64,000 nt of DNA from Niallia circulans (GTDB taxonomy: Bacteria > Bacillota > Bacilli > Bacillales > Cytobacillaceae). The notes below the pieces were generated by a model. The model was given only the letters and a program-made list of their open reading frames with translations. It made no database searches and was not told the origin of the DNA. Position numbers and translations under genes: made by a program. The stretch covers positions 3,634,001 through 3,698,000 of the forward strand of contig NZ_RIBP01000004.1 of assembly GCF_007273535.1 (NCBI RefSeq). The letters are read 5' to 3'. Below are positions 20,624-30,162 of the stretch, piece after piece; position 1 is the first letter of the stretch, and each line of letters begins with the position of its first letter.

Positions 20624-20898
20624 TTGCTGTTTTCACATGACAGCTTAGTGACATGGAGTCGAATAGGGCTATTTTGCTTTCATTTACTGTTCGCCTATTT
20701 TTCTAAAACTTCTATTATATGTAAGAAACATTGCTAGTGTCACATATACTAACAGTATAAGTACAAGTGAATTTCCTCCTTTATATCTTCCAAATGACAT
20801 AATTTTCTCTTTTCCGGACAAAATACACCATATAATCAAAGGAAAGCTTTACTTTGTACAAGAATGGTTTAAAATAGGAAATAAGGAGATGATCCACT

Positions 20899-20970
20899 AT
20901 GTTAAAAAAGCTTCGTCAAAAGCTTCGTAGACAGTGGAAAGATTTGTTGCGTAAAAAAACAATTGCTTAA
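20899..20970 (+). CDS. 23-residue cationic micropeptide ORF
   Basis: ATG at 20899 with AAGGAG 9 bases upstream, then 23 codons and TAA. The product starts MLKKLRQKLRRQWKDLL and ends RKKTIA. It has ten Lys/Arg against one Asp, and leucines spaced every three to four residues, so it would form a basic amphipathic helix. A TATAAT lies at 20831 and a terminator-like structure follows at 20993, so the ORF has its own transcription unit between def and rpoY. I do not recognise it; a nucleic-acid- or membrane-binding peptide is possible. Confidence 0.6.
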   Translation: MLKKLRQKLRRQWKDLLRKKTIA

Positions 20971-20992
20971 AACAAAACTGATTGTTCCATTA

Positions 20993-21090
20993 GGGTCTGA
21001 CCTCAATTTGCCAACACGCATATTAAGTGCCTTTTAAGGGTATCTATGTGCATGTATATTGCCAGAGGGTTGGGCCTTTTGTTTATTTTT
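20993..21090 (+). terminator. Long imperfect hairpin and T-rich tail after the micropeptide ORF
   Basis: GGTCTGACCTC pairs (with G-U pairs) with GAGGGTTGGGCC; inner pairing CGCATA/TATGTG extends the stem. It is followed by TTTTGTTTATTTTT. The fold was done by eye. Confidence 0.5.
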
Positions 21091-21250
21091 AGAAAAGTGT
21101 ACCCTATACCCCCTCCAAAAACTTATTATTTATGGCATAGTATGCTATTATACGATTATCTGGATTTAATAAGCACTTGCAATAAATCCTTATTTTCATC
21201 ACAATATGTTTACATATCTTTACAATAAAGCGATTTCTATATAGAAATAC

Positions 21251-21279
21251 ATGAAAAACATGTTAATTTTTTATATAAT
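21251..21279 (+). promoter_or_regulatory. Likely sigma-A promoter of rpoY-rnjA
   Basis: TATAAT at 21274-21279, 17 bases after ATGAAA at 21251-21256 (compare TTGACA). It lies about 35 bases before the rpoY start. Confidence 0.5.
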
Positions 21280-21313
21280 ATAAATTAGATACTATTTTTA
21301 AGGAGCGATTCAC

Positions 21314-21526
21314 ATGGTCTACAAAGTATACTACCAAGAATTAAAAACAGAGGTACCAGTAAGAGAAAAAACAAAAACAATATACGTAGAAGGCGTATCA
21401 GAAAGAGATGTCCGGACTAAACTAGGGGAAAAACCATATAATATTGAATTTGTATGCCCAGTAGCTGGAGCATTTTTAGATTATGAAAAACAAAATGAAG
21501 ATTTCACAGTATTGGAGATTGAATAA
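21314..21526 (+). CDS. rpoY: RNA polymerase epsilon subunit
   Basis: 70 residues starting [20 protein letters not shown], the recognisable YkzG/RpoY sequence. Epsilon is a small accessory subunit of Firmicutes RNA polymerase (family knowledge). AAGGAG precedes the ATG. Its TAA overlaps the rnjA ATG by one base (TAATG), so the two are translationally coupled, the normal arrangement in Bacillaceae. Confidence 0.95.
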   Translation: MVYKVYYQELKTEVPVREKTKTIYVEGVSERDVRTKLGEKPYNIEFVCPVAGAFLDYEKQNEDFTVLEIE

Positions 21527-23193
21527 TGAAATTTGTTAAAAACGATCAAACAGCTGTATTTGCTCTAGGAGGACTAGGGGAAATCGGAAAAAACACATAC
21601 GGTGTGCAATTCCAAGATGAGATCATTTTAATCGATGCAGGGATCAAGTTTCCGGAGGACGAGCTCCTCGGTATCGATTATGTGATACCTGATTATAGTT
21701 TTCTTGTAAAAAATGCAGATAAAATTAAAGGTTTATTTATCACACACGGACATGAAGACCATATCGGGGGCATTCCTTATTTGTTAAGACAAGTAAATAT
21801 CCCTCTATATGGCGGAAAGCTTGCACTTGCACTTGTGCGCAACAAGTTAGAAGAACATGGATTATTAAGACAAACAACCATGCACGAAATTAATGAAGAT
21901 GATGTTATTAAATTTAGAAAAACATCTGTTTCCTTCTTTAAAACAACGCATAGTATACCTGATTCATACGGTATTGTTGTCAAGACTCCTCCAGGCCAAA
22001 TTGTTCATACAGGAGATTTTAAGTTTGACTTTACACCTGTTGGCGAGCCTGCGAACTTGACGAAGATGGCAGAAATCGGAAAAGAAGGAGTGCTTTGCCT
22101 GCTTTCTGACAGCACAAACAGTGAAGTGCCTAACTTTACTATGTCTGAACGAAAAGTCGGTGAAAGCATCCAGGATATTTTCAGAAAAGCGGACGGACGT
22201 CTTATTTTCGCTACTTTCGCATCTAATATATACAGACTTCAGCAAGTCACAGATGCTGCCGTAGAATTCGGACGTAAGGTTGCCGTATTTGGGCGAAGCA
22301 TGGAAGCTGCCATTAATATTGGTCTTGAGCTTGGATTTATTAAAGCTCCGAAAGAAACGTTTATTGAACCACATCATATTAATCGTTTACCTGCAAATCA
22401 AGTAACGATTCTATGTACAGGAAGCCAAGGAGAACCGATGGCAGCAATGTCCAGAATTGCTAACGGCACACATCGCCAAATCCAGATTATCCCTGGAGAT
22501 ACGGTTGTCTTCTCGTCTTCACCAATTCCTGGTAATACATTAAGTGTCAATAAAACAATTAATCAGCTTTACCGCGCTGGTGCTGAAGTTATTCACGGAC
22601 CATTAAATAATATTCATACATCAGGTCACGGTGGACAGCAAGAGCAAAAGCTTATGCTGCGATTAATAAAGCCAAAATTCTTCATGCCAATACACGGAGA
22701 ATTCAGAATGCAAAAAATCCATACACAAACAGCAATTGACTGTGGTGTGGAAGAAGAAAATTGCTTTATTATGGACAATGGAGAAGTATTGGCTCTATCC
22801 AGTGATACAGCACAAGTTGCAGGAAAAATCCCTTCTGGTTCTGTTTATATTGACGGCAGCGGAATCGGTGATATCGGTAATATTGTATTACGCGACCGCC
22901 GCATCTTGTCAGAAGAAGGACTTGTTGTTGTTGTTGTCAGCATCAACATGAAGGATTTTAAGGTTTCAGCTGGACCTGACCTTATTTCAAGAGGATTTGT
23001 GTATATGCGTGAATCAGGTGACTTAATCAATGATGCTCAATCATTAATTAACAAGCATCTGAACAAAGTAATGGAGCGCAAAACTACACAATGGTCTGAA
23101 ATTAAGAATGAGATTATCGACACACTTTCTCCATTCTTATATGAAAAAACAAAAAGAAGACCGATGATACTTCCTATCATCATGGAAGTTTAA
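21526..23193 (+). CDS. rnjA: Ribonuclease J1
   Basis: 555 residues. Metallo-beta-lactamase/beta-CASP fold with the zinc motif [10 protein letters not shown] near residue 75, [11 protein letters not shown], the SDSTNSE segment, the beta-CASP region ([11 protein letters not shown]), [10 protein letters not shown], and the RNase J C-terminal domain ending [12 protein letters not shown]. 5'-3' exo- and endoribonuclease central to mRNA decay and 16S rRNA maturation. The length and the rpoY neighbour distinguish J1 from J2. Confidence 0.96.
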   Translation: MKFVKNDQTAVFALGGLGEIGKNTYGVQFQDEIILIDAGIKFPEDELLGIDYVIPDYSFLVKNADKIKGLFITHGHEDHIGGIPYLLRQVNIPLYGGKLALALVRNKLEEHGLLRQTTMHEINEDDVIKFRKTSVSFFKTTHSIPDSYGIVVKTPPGQIVHTGDFKFDFTPVGEPANLTKMAEIGKEGVLCLLSDSTNSEVPNFTMSERKVGESIQDIFRKADGRLIFATFASNIYRLQQVTDAAVEFGRKVAVFGRSMEAAINIGLELGFIKAPKETFIEPHHINRLPANQVTILCTGSQGEPMAAMSRIANGTHRQIQIIPGDTVVFSSSPIPGNTLSVNKTINQLYRAGAEVIHGPLNNIHTSGHGGQQEQKLMLRLIKPKFFMPIHGEFRMQKIHTQTAIDCGVEEENCFIMDNGEVLALSSDTAQVAGKIPSGSVYIDGSGIGDIGNIVLRDRRILSEEGLVVVVVSINMKDFKVSAGPDLISRGFVYMRESGDLINDAQSLINKHLNKVMERKTTQWSEIKNEIIDTLSPFLYEKTKRRPMILPIIMEV

Positions 23194-23197
23194 TAAA

Positions 23198-23230
23198 CGA
23201 AAAGGCTCAGCTGCTGCTGAGCCTTTTCTT
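23198..23230. terminator. Bidirectional terminator between rnjA and ktrC
   Basis: AAAAGGCTCAGC and GCTGAGCCTTTTC around a TGCT loop. Serves two convergent genes. Confidence 0.9.
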
Positions 23231-23889
23231 TATGACATCACTTTCTTTTCAAATCGATTAATATCAGAATCTGCACCTATAACAATCAAGATATCATTCT
23301 CTTCAATCGGCTCATTTGCTTGTGGTGAAACAATAATATCATTTACCCTTTTAATCGCCACAATGGTAATCCCATAACGGGCCCGAATGTCTAAATCGAC
23401 CATGGTACGCCCTGCTAAACGGCTACTTGCTTTGATTTCGACAATACTATGTTCATCAGAAAGCTCCAGATAGTCAAGAACATTATTTGACACGATATTG
23501 TGGGCAATTCTTTTCCCCATATCCCTTTCAGGATGGATAATGGAATCTGCACCGATTTTTTTTAGAACTTTCTCATGATAATCATTTTGTGCCTTTACAG
23601 TAATATTATTAACACCCATTTCTTTAAGAATAAGTGTCGTTAATATACTTGCTTGAATATCATCACCTATTGCCACAATAACATGCTCGAAGTTCCTAAT
23701 TCCGAGGCTTTTAAGTACATTTTCATCCACTGAGTTACCAACCACTGCATGTGACACTATATTTGCATACTCATTGACACGCTCCTCATTTTTGTCAATG
23801 ACCATCACTTCCATGCCAAGTTCCATCAATTCTTTACATATGCTTCCGCCAAAACGGCCAAGTCCGATTACTGCAAATTCCTTCTTCAT
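23230..23889 (-). CDS. ktrC: Potassium channel gating subunit KtrC/KtrA type
   Basis: 219 residues: RCK_N domain with the nucleotide site GLGRFGGS at residues about 9-16 and the acidic end of the second strand (VIDKNEE), then an RCK_C domain from about 135. The cytosolic ring binds ATP/ADP and gates a KtrB/KtrD channel; RCK_C of these proteins binds c-di-AMP (family knowledge). Positioned next to rnjA, as ykqB (ktrC) is in B. subtilis. No channel subunit gene is nearby. Confidence 0.88.
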   Translation of the reverse strand: MKKEFAVIGLGRFGGSICKELMELGMEVMVIDKNEERVNEYANIVSHAVVGNSVDENVLKSLGIRNFEHVIVAIGDDIQASILTTLILKEMGVNNITVKAQNDYHEKVLKKIGADSIIHPERDMGKRIAHNIVSNNVLDYLELSDEHSIVEIKASSRLAGRTMVDLDIRARYGITIVAIKRVNDIIVSPQANEPIEENDILIVIGADSDINRFEKKVMS

Positions 23890-23992
23890 ATGTTTCCTCC
23901 AGTGTAGTTACCTTACCTTATCTTCTTATCTTATAATAATAAAGGAATAGCTCACAATTTTCCAGCAAGACCAATACTATAAAAAAAACAAA

Positions 23993-24023
23993 AAACACTG
24001 TCTTAGCAAGTAAGACAGTGTTT
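23993..24023 (-). terminator. Terminator of the ABC exporter operon
   Basis: AAACACTGTCTTA and TAAGACAGTGTTT form a perfect stem with a 5-base loop, 8 bases after the stop. Confidence 0.9.
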
Positions 24024-24030
24024 AACAAAG

Positions 24031-25857
24031 CTATACAGCATTCAGCATCTTAAACTGCGCTTCGACCAAATGATAATAAATACCCTTTTGCTCTATCAAT
24101 TGATCATGCGACCCTTGCTCCATTATGCTTCCATGATCTAGAACCACTATTTTATCCGCATCCCTGATCGTGGATAGCCGGTGTGCAATCATGATTGCAG
24201 TCCTTCCCTTAAGTAGCGTTCGCAATGCTTCTTGAATCTTCAGTTCTGTTTCTGTGTCAATACTCGCTGTCGCCTCATCAAGAATTAGTATGCGCGGGTT
24301 TGCCAATAATGCTCTTGAAAAGGATAATAACTGTCTTTGCCCAACAGATAGAATATTCCCCCGCTCTTCCACCTCTGTTCGATATTTATTTGGCAGTGCC
24401 TCAATGAAGGTATGTGCACCAATCGCTTTTGCTGAGGCAATCACTTCCTCATCTGTTGCATCCGGCCTTCCAAAACGTATATTCTCCATGATTGTACCAG
24501 AAAAAATAAATGTATCCTGAAGGACAATACTAATTTGCTTTCGCAACGATTGCAACGAAATATCTTTCATTTCAATTCCGTCTACCGTAATTTCTCCTTT
24601 AGTAGGATCGTAAAAGCGGCTTATTAAATTAGCAATCGTTGTTTTTCCAGAACCAGTATGACCAACAAGGGCAACAGTCTCTCCAGCTCCAATTGTCAGA
24701 TCAACTCCGTTTAAAGCCTTCCGCTTGCTCGTATAAGCAAATTCAACGCCTTTAAAGCAAACCTGCCCTTTCATTTCCTGAACAATAACTGGATTATCTA
24801 TTTCTGATACATTAGGTTTTTCATCTAAAAACTCGAAAATCCGCTCAGATGATGCCATGCCCATCAGCAGCTGGTTATACACCATGCCAAGCCTTGAGAT
24901 TGGTTCCCAAAACATTCCTAAATAAAAGGCAAAGGAAACAAATACACCAATCGTCATACCATGCTGAATTAAGTAAGCACCATACCAAATTAGTACGGCT
25001 GTTCCGATTGCATTTGTTATTTCTACAAATGGGCGAAACATAGCATTTTGTTTTGACGCATTCTTCCAGCTATCAAAATTCTCTTTGTTTAACCCGTTAA
25101 AAAACATCATATTTGGCTTTTCCTGTGTAGCAGCCTGAGTAACTCGTATCCCTTGAATGCTTTCATTTAAATGTGAGTTAAGCTTTGATTGCTTCAGTCT
25201 CACTACCTGCCACGATTTCCTGATTTTACGCCGTAATGCAGTTGAAATAAAGAACATCACTGGGATAATAACTAATACGGCTAAAGCCAATTCAGGGCTT
25301 AAGGAAAGGAGAATAGCAAATATGCCGATCAGCAGAATAATATCCATTAGTAAATTGATAACACCATTTGTAAACAGCTCTTGCAGAGAATTAATATCAT
25401 TTAATATTCTAACTAAGATGGACCCTGCAGATCGTTCATCAAAAAAACGGTGTGACAGCTTTTGAACATGTGTAAAAAGATGCTTACGCAAATCATAAAT
25501 CACATTTTGACCAAGTGTATTCATCCATTTAATACGATAGAAGTTGGCAGCATAGGACGCCCCATACATTGCCCCTATCAGCAACACCAACATTGTCAGC
25601 TGACTTCCATCCTTGTTGATGATCGCTTGGTCTAATACGTAAACACCAATTAATATTGGAATAATCAGCCTAACTGCTGTCGTAATAAGAACTGTGATAA
25701 TCGACAATGGCAACAAATTCTTTTGATATGGTTTCATATAGCTAAGCAAACGCCACATTTGCTTCCAGTTAAACGGTTTCTCAATTACCTCTTCTGTCGT
25801 GTATTTAAACCTGTTTAAAATTAGGGCATCCTTGCTTTCGTTTTTTGGCTTACTCAT
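24031..25857 (-). CDS. ABC exporter subunit (permease-ATPase), catalytic-site half
   Basis: 608 residues from the ATG at 25857 (AGGGGG upstream); a longer reading would run back into the preceding gene. Six transmembrane segments (type IV exporter fold), then an ATPase domain with Walker A GHTGSGKTT, signature LSVGQRQ (non-canonical, normally LSGGQ), Walker B ILDEATASID with the catalytic Glu, and H-loop AHRLS. It forms a pair with the gene 17 bases upstream. Similar pairs in B. subtilis (YfiBC, YknUV, YheIH) are multidrug or lipid exporters; the substrate here is unknown. Confidence 0.9.
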   Translation of the reverse strand: MSKPKNESKDALILNRFKYTTEEVIEKPFNWKQMWRLLSYMKPYQKNLLPLSIITVLITTAVRLIIPILIGVYVLDQAIINKDGSQLTMLVLLIGAMYGASYAANFYRIKWMNTLGQNVIYDLRKHLFTHVQKLSHRFFDERSAGSILVRILNDINSLQELFTNGVINLLMDIILLIGIFAILLSLSPELALAVLVIIPVMFFISTALRRKIRKSWQVVRLKQSKLNSHLNESIQGIRVTQAATQEKPNMMFFNGLNKENFDSWKNASKQNAMFRPFVEITNAIGTAVLIWYGAYLIQHGMTIGVFVSFAFYLGMFWEPISRLGMVYNQLLMGMASSERIFEFLDEKPNVSEIDNPVIVQEMKGQVCFKGVEFAYTSKRKALNGVDLTIGAGETVALVGHTGSGKTTIANLISRFYDPTKGEITVDGIEMKDISLQSLRKQISIVLQDTFIFSGTIMENIRFGRPDATDEEVIASAKAIGAHTFIEALPNKYRTEVEERGNILSVGQRQLLSFSRALLANPRILILDEATASIDTETELKIQEALRTLLKGRTAIMIAHRLSTIRDADKIVVLDHGSIMEQGSHDQLIEQKGIYYHLVEAQFKMLNAV

Positions 25858-25874
25858 TTTATCCCCCCTGTTCT

Positions 25875-27620
25875 TTAAGCATTTAGTATCTTTTTCTGAT
25901 CTTGGAACTGGATATCGTAAATTCTCCGGTAAGGACCATTTTGAGTAATCAGCTCTGCGTGGCATCCTCTTTCCACGATACGTCCTTCGTCAAGGACTAG
26001 TATTTCATCAGCATGTTTAATAGATGAAATACGATGGGCAATTATGAACGTTGTTTTATTTTCCATGATTGCATGTAATTCTTTTTGTATTGTAAATTCT
26101 GTCTGCATATCTACGGCACTTGTGGCATCATCAAGAATCAGAATACTTGGGTTAATACAAATAGCTCGAGCGATGGCAATCCTTTGCTTTTGTCCTCCAG
26201 ACAGCCCTAAGCCGCGTTCGCCAAGCATTGTGTCATACCCATCAGGCAGCTCCATAATAAACTCATGTGCTTGAGCACGCTTTGCGGCATGAATAATTTC
26301 CTCCATCGTACTTTCAGGCTTGCCATAAGCTATATTGCTTCTTATGGAGGATGAAAATAAAAACGATTCCTGTGACACTAATCCGATATTACCGCGAAGA
26401 GATTCAATCTCGTAATCCTCTACATTATGTCCGTCAATAAGCACTGCACCGTCTGACGCTTCATAAAATCTTGTCAGCAGCTGCGTTATACTTGTTTTTC
26501 CAGATCCAGTACCGCCAATTAAACCAATGGTCTTGCCTGGTTGTGCGTAAAAACTAATTGTATTAAGGGCATAGCCCTCTTTTGTTGCATATTTAAGACT
26601 TACATCACAAAATTCTACTTCTCCCTCAAGCTTCTTCGCATGTTTAGCATCTAACTTATCTGCAATCAAATAATCCTTTTCTAAAATTTCCAAAAGTCTT
26701 TCTCCAGATGCCTTTGCCTGGGAGAACTGATTGACGACGAAGCCTAGGTTCATGATTGGCCACATAATATAGCCAAGCAAGCTGTAAAATGCAACAAGTT
26801 CACCAGGCTGCAGACTGTCATTAATCACCAAGTATCCACCATAGGCAACCAAAAGCAAAACGCTTACATTTCCTAAAAACTCCATTAACGGAAAGTACTT
26901 AGACCAAATACTTGATGTAAATAAATATTGATCCTTATAATCTCCGTTTGCTTTATTAAACTTTCTAACTTCGAAATCCTCTCTTGATAGAGATTTCACT
27001 GTATTAATACCGCTAATATTTTCTTGCACCTTTGTATTAAGTACTCCAAAGGACTTTCTTATTCCTCTGAATGCTGGATGGACAGCTTTGTCAAACTTAT
27101 ATGTAACGACAGCTAAAAAGGGAATCGTCACAAGCGTGACCAATGTCAGCGAAACAGAGTAATTTAACATAACCGCAAAGCTGACAGCAATCAACAGCAC
27201 AAACCGGATCAATTCAGAAAAGCCTGCAGATAAAAAAAAGCGAAAACCTTCGACATCTGCAGTAAGCCTTGACATCAGATCGCCTGTTTTTGCATTATCA
27301 TAATAAGAAAACGGCAAATACTGCAGCTTTTTGTATAGTCCATTTCGTAATAAATAAACAGAGCTGATGCCAAACATATCACCTGTATATTGGTATATGT
27401 AAGTCGCAACCCCCTTTATCAGCATGACAGCAATAAAGCCGATGGATAAATACGGTATCCATCCATATTCACCTTTTAAAACAACTTCATCGATGGTGAG
27501 CTGCAATATAATCGGATAAACAACCGTAATACCTGTTACTACAATTAAAAAAAGAATGGAAATAATAAAATACTTCTTAAATGGTAAATAGTATGACTTT
27601 AACTTTTGAAATGTTTCCAA
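25875..27620 (-). CDS. ABC exporter subunit (permease-ATPase), degenerate-site half
   Basis: 581 residues from a TTG preceded by GGGGGA. Six transmembrane segments followed by an ATPase domain with Walker A GGTGSGKTS, signature LSGGQKQR and H-loop AHRIS. Walker B is ILILDDATSAVD, so Asp replaces the catalytic Glu. This substitution, with the altered signature of the partner, is the expected asymmetry of a heterodimeric exporter with one inactive ATP site. First gene of a two-gene operon. The 263 bases upstream hold only AT-rich sequence and the ykuV terminator. Confidence 0.9.
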   Translation of the reverse strand: METFQKLKSYYLPFKKYFIISILFLIVVTGITVVYPIILQLTIDEVVLKGEYGWIPYLSIGFIAVMLIKGVATYIYQYTGDMFGISSVYLLRNGLYKKLQYLPFSYYDNAKTGDLMSRLTADVEGFRFFLSAGFSELIRFVLLIAVSFAVMLNYSVSLTLVTLVTIPFLAVVTYKFDKAVHPAFRGIRKSFGVLNTKVQENISGINTVKSLSREDFEVRKFNKANGDYKDQYLFTSSIWSKYFPLMEFLGNVSVLLLVAYGGYLVINDSLQPGELVAFYSLLGYIMWPIMNLGFVVNQFSQAKASGERLLEILEKDYLIADKLDAKHAKKLEGEVEFCDVSLKYATKEGYALNTISFYAQPGKTIGLIGGTGSGKTSITQLLTRFYEASDGAVLIDGHNVEDYEIESLRGNIGLVSQESFLFSSSIRSNIAYGKPESTMEEIIHAAKRAQAHEFIMELPDGYDTMLGERGLGLSGGQKQRIAIARAICINPSILILDDATSAVDMQTEFTIQKELHAIMENKTTFIIAHRISSIKHADEILVLDEGRIVERGCHAELITQNGPYRRIYDIQFQDQKKILNA

Positions 27621-27826
27621 GACCTTGCTCCCCCTCTACCTACATCATTGCACCCCAGAGATAAGTTAAAAGCAAAAAAAGTTGCACTATTAATATAACG
27701 GTTTTCGAAATATTAATCTACAGGTTTCGGAAGATAATTATAGAAATTTTTTGAAATAAAAGTTATTTTCATTTACTGAACAATTTAGTGTCATCGTTTA
27801 TAGTAATGCTGGTTTTATTTAAGCAT

Positions 27827-27854
27827 AAAAAAACAACCTCCTATTTGAGATTGT
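27827..27854 (-). terminator. Terminator of ykuUV
   Basis: On the minus strand ACAATCTC pairs with GAGGTTGT, followed by TTTTTTT. Confidence 0.65.
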
Positions 27855-27883
27855 CTCTCTAGCCACAATACAAAATTATATCA

Positions 27884-28348
27884 TTATTCTTTTTCAGCAG
27901 GCTTTACTGGTTCATCAAGCACTCGATTAACCCGCTTTTCAAGCAGCTTTACTCCGCTTCCGCCAGCTTGATAATGTCTCAGCTGACCTGTCTTATCAAA
28001 AACATAATAGGCTGGTACATATTCGTTTTCAAATGCTTCTGTCAACTTATGCTCACTGTCGACAAAAATAGGCTGAGTAATTCCAAGCTCTTCAGCAGTC
28101 GCTTTTATCTTATCATAATTCAAATCTGCTTCTGATCTTGGCATATGTACCGTCATAAAATTCAGCTTTTCGCTGTATTCATCTCTAAAAATATTAATTT
28201 GCGGCATAGATTCTTTACATAAATAGCAGCTTATAGACCAGAAATGAATTAAGGTCGGTTTTTCACCAAGCAACTCGTTTTTTGCTACTTCTCCGTTCAG
28301 CCATGCTGTTGCTCCTGTCAATTCAGGCATTTGCTCACGCAATTTCAT
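27884..28348 (-). CDS. ykuV: Thioredoxin-like thiol-disulphide oxidoreductase YkuV
   Basis: 154 residues, thioredoxin/TlpA fold, no signal peptide, so cytosolic. The active site is Cys41-Tyr-Leu-Cys44 in FWSISCYLCKESMPQ; the cis-proline is in the EYVPAYYVFD segment. The central residues are not the usual GP or PP pair, which would shift its redox potential. GGAGGG precedes the ATG. It follows the peroxiredoxin gene by 64 bases and may recycle it (inference from position). Confidence 0.88.
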   Translation of the reverse strand: MKLREQMPELTGATAWLNGEVAKNELLGEKPTLIHFWSISCYLCKESMPQINIFRDEYSEKLNFMTVHMPRSEADLNYDKIKATAEELGITQPIFVDSEHKLTEAFENEYVPAYYVFDKTGQLRHYQAGGSGVKLLEKRVNRVLDEPVKPAEKE

Positions 28349-28412
28349 TTTTTACCCTCCTTTATTTCCGTTAATCTGCTAATTCACTATTTAAGTTCCG
28401 CTTGTCTGCAAA

Positions 28413-28955
28413 TCATAATGTAGCTTGGCCTGGCTTCCAGTTAGCAGGACAAAGTCCACCAGTTTGAAGTGCTTGAAGAACACGCAATGTTTCATCAACA
28501 TCACGACCAATATTATTATGATTAATAACGGAATACATTAATTCCCCTTCAGGGCTGATAATGAATAGACCACGAAGCGCAATTCCTTCCTCTTCAATCA
28601 GAACACCATATTCTCTTGATACTACATGGTTTGTATCTGCGGCAAGTGGATAATTCAATTCACCAAGACCATTTTCTTTACGGTTCGTTTTAATCCATGC
28701 TAAATGTGTGTGAATGGTGTCTGTAGAAACACCAATTACCTCCGCATCAAGATCTTCAAATTCATCATAGCGGTCTGACAATGAGATAATTTCTGTCGGA
28801 CAAACAGACGTGAAGTCCATTGGATAAAAAAATAATACAGTCCATTTCGTGTTTTTCATATTTTCTTCTAGGCTAACTATACCGAATTCTTTATTTGCTA
28901 AAACTGCTTCCATCTCAAATTTAGGTGCTTGCTTACCTACCATCCGTTCTGGCAT
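28413..28955 (-). CDS. ykuU: 2-Cys peroxiredoxin YkuU (AhpC/TSA family)
   Basis: 180 residues from the ATG at 28955, which has GGGAGG 8 bases upstream and gives the B. subtilis length; the TTG two codons earlier is too close to the ribosome binding site. Peroxidatic Cys52 in PMDFTSVCPTE, resolving Cys in GGLCPANWKPG near the C-terminus, so a typical 2-Cys enzyme that reduces hydrogen and organic peroxides. Upstream lies a PerR-like box. Confidence 0.93.
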   Translation of the reverse strand: MPERMVGKQAPKFEMEAVLANKEFGIVSLEENMKNTKWTVLFFYPMDFTSVCPTEIISLSDRYDEFEDLDAEVIGVSTDTIHTHLAWIKTNRKENGLGELNYPLAADTNHVVSREYGVLIEEEGIALRGLFIISPEGELMYSVINHNNIGRDVDETLRVLQALQTGGLCPANWKPGQATL

Positions 28956-29031
28956 TACCAATTACCTCCCGAAAAATGATTTAATTGAGAATATATCAAG
29001 TCTAAATTCTATATTTTTCTTATATTTCCTA

Positions 29032-29046
29032 TTATAGTTATTATAT
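29032..29046. promoter_or_regulatory. Possible PerR-type box upstream of ykuU
   Basis: TTATAGTTATTATAT matches 12 of the 14 defined positions of the PerR box TTATAATNATTATAA. It is about 80 bases upstream of the peroxiredoxin start. The region is very AT-rich, so a chance match is possible. Confidence 0.35.
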
Positions 29047-29234
29047 ATTTTGTCGTCAACGCTACATAATAATAAGTTCTAAAAGCTAATGATTATTAAT
29101 AATATTTTTATCACCATTGGGGAAAATACCTATATTGCCAACTGTGTATCTCTTTATACGTTTATCTGTGCTATATTAGGGAATAAGTTAAAAAGCTTTT
29201 AACTCGTAATACATAAATAAAGGACGTGCAGTAA

Positions 29235-30092
29235 ATGAACAGTATTTCTGATATTCAAAGTTATTTTGAAAACTTTAATTATGCAGGCTTGCTTGTTAGT
29301 GTAGGATTAGTCCTGCTAAAGCTCCTGCTGATTTTTTGTATCTATTTTATTATCAAAAAAATTAGTGTCGTATTTATTTCAAAGCTTTTTGAGACATATA
29401 CGAAAAAGCATGCCATTTCATCTGGACGTGCCTATACTTTAGAAAGTCTAACCAAAAATATTCTGTCCTATCTTTTTATTTTTATTTTGGCTGTCACCGT
29501 CCTCCAAACATTTGGTATTGATGCTACCGCTATTCTTGCTGGTGCTGGTATAGTTGGTCTTGCAGTAGGATTTGGGGCACAAGGTCTTGTTAGTGATATA
29601 GTAACAGGTTTTTTTCTGCTGTTAGAAAAACAGTTGGATGTAGGGGATTCCATAACAACTAGCACCTTTTCAGGAACAGTTGAGCAGGTAGGGCTTCGAA
29701 CGACACAATTGCGCTCTGCAGATGGGACACTTCATTTCATCCCAAACAGAGAAATTAAAACATTGAGCAACCATTCCCGCGGAGACATGCAAGCACTTGT
29801 GGACGTCATCATTTCTAATGACAATAACATCCCGCAGGTTTTGCAAACCTTCCAGGAAGAGTGCGATAAAATTCGTGAGGAAAGCAATGTTATCACAGAC
29901 GGTCCAAATGTTATCGGTATTCAGTCCTTTGCAAGTACAAGTCTGACCATCCGCATTGTTACGAAAACACTGAACAATGAACAATGGGGTATGGAAAGGC
30001 TGATTCGTCAAAGAATGCAGGAAACTATTGATGATAAACAAATCAAGCTGCCGTCCCCAGCAACTCTCGCATTGGAAAAAGGCAATAAATAA
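29235..30092 (+). CDS. ykuT: Small-conductance mechanosensitive channel (MscS family, YkuT)
   Basis: 285 residues with three hydrophobic segments (about 18-40, 68-90, 96-125). The third is Gly/Ala-rich (AGAGIVGLAVGFGAQGLVSD), the pore-lining helix of MscS. A cytosolic beta domain (SGTVEQVGLRTTQLRSADG) follows. It releases solutes on osmotic downshock. Position next to ykuU agrees with YkuT. After the stop codon the motif TAAA repeats five times, giving several in-frame stops. Confidence 0.9.
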   Translation: MNSISDIQSYFENFNYAGLLVSVGLVLLKLLLIFCIYFIIKKISVVFISKLFETYTKKHAISSGRAYTLESLTKNILSYLFIFILAVTVLQTFGIDATAILAGAGIVGLAVGFGAQGLVSDIVTGFFLLLEKQLDVGDSITTSTFSGTVEQVGLRTTQLRSADGTLHFIPNREIKTLSNHSRGDMQALVDVIISNDNNIPQVLQTFQEECDKIREESNVITDGPNVIGIQSFASTSLTIRIVTKTLNNEQWGMERLIRQRMQETIDDKQIKLPSPATLALEKGNK

Positions 30093-30107
30093 ATAAATAA
30101 ATAAATA

Positions 30108-30157
30108 AAACCATCCCCAAGCTGTTAATGAGAGACAGTCATGAGGATGGTTTTTCT
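30108..30157. terminator. Bidirectional terminator between ykuT and dapL
   Basis: AAAACCATCC pairs with GGATGGTTTT across a 29-base, partly structured loop. Confidence 0.75.
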
Positions 30158-30162
30158 TATAA

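Noticed and set aside
25858..25965. Overlap of the two ABC exporter genes by 91 bases
   Set aside because: It arises only if the longest frame is taken; the ATG at 25857 with AGGGGG is the better start and leaves a 17-base gap.
30090..30110. TAAA microsatellite after ykuT as a phase-variation tract
   Set aside because: It lies outside the coding region and before a terminator, so length changes would not alter the protein.
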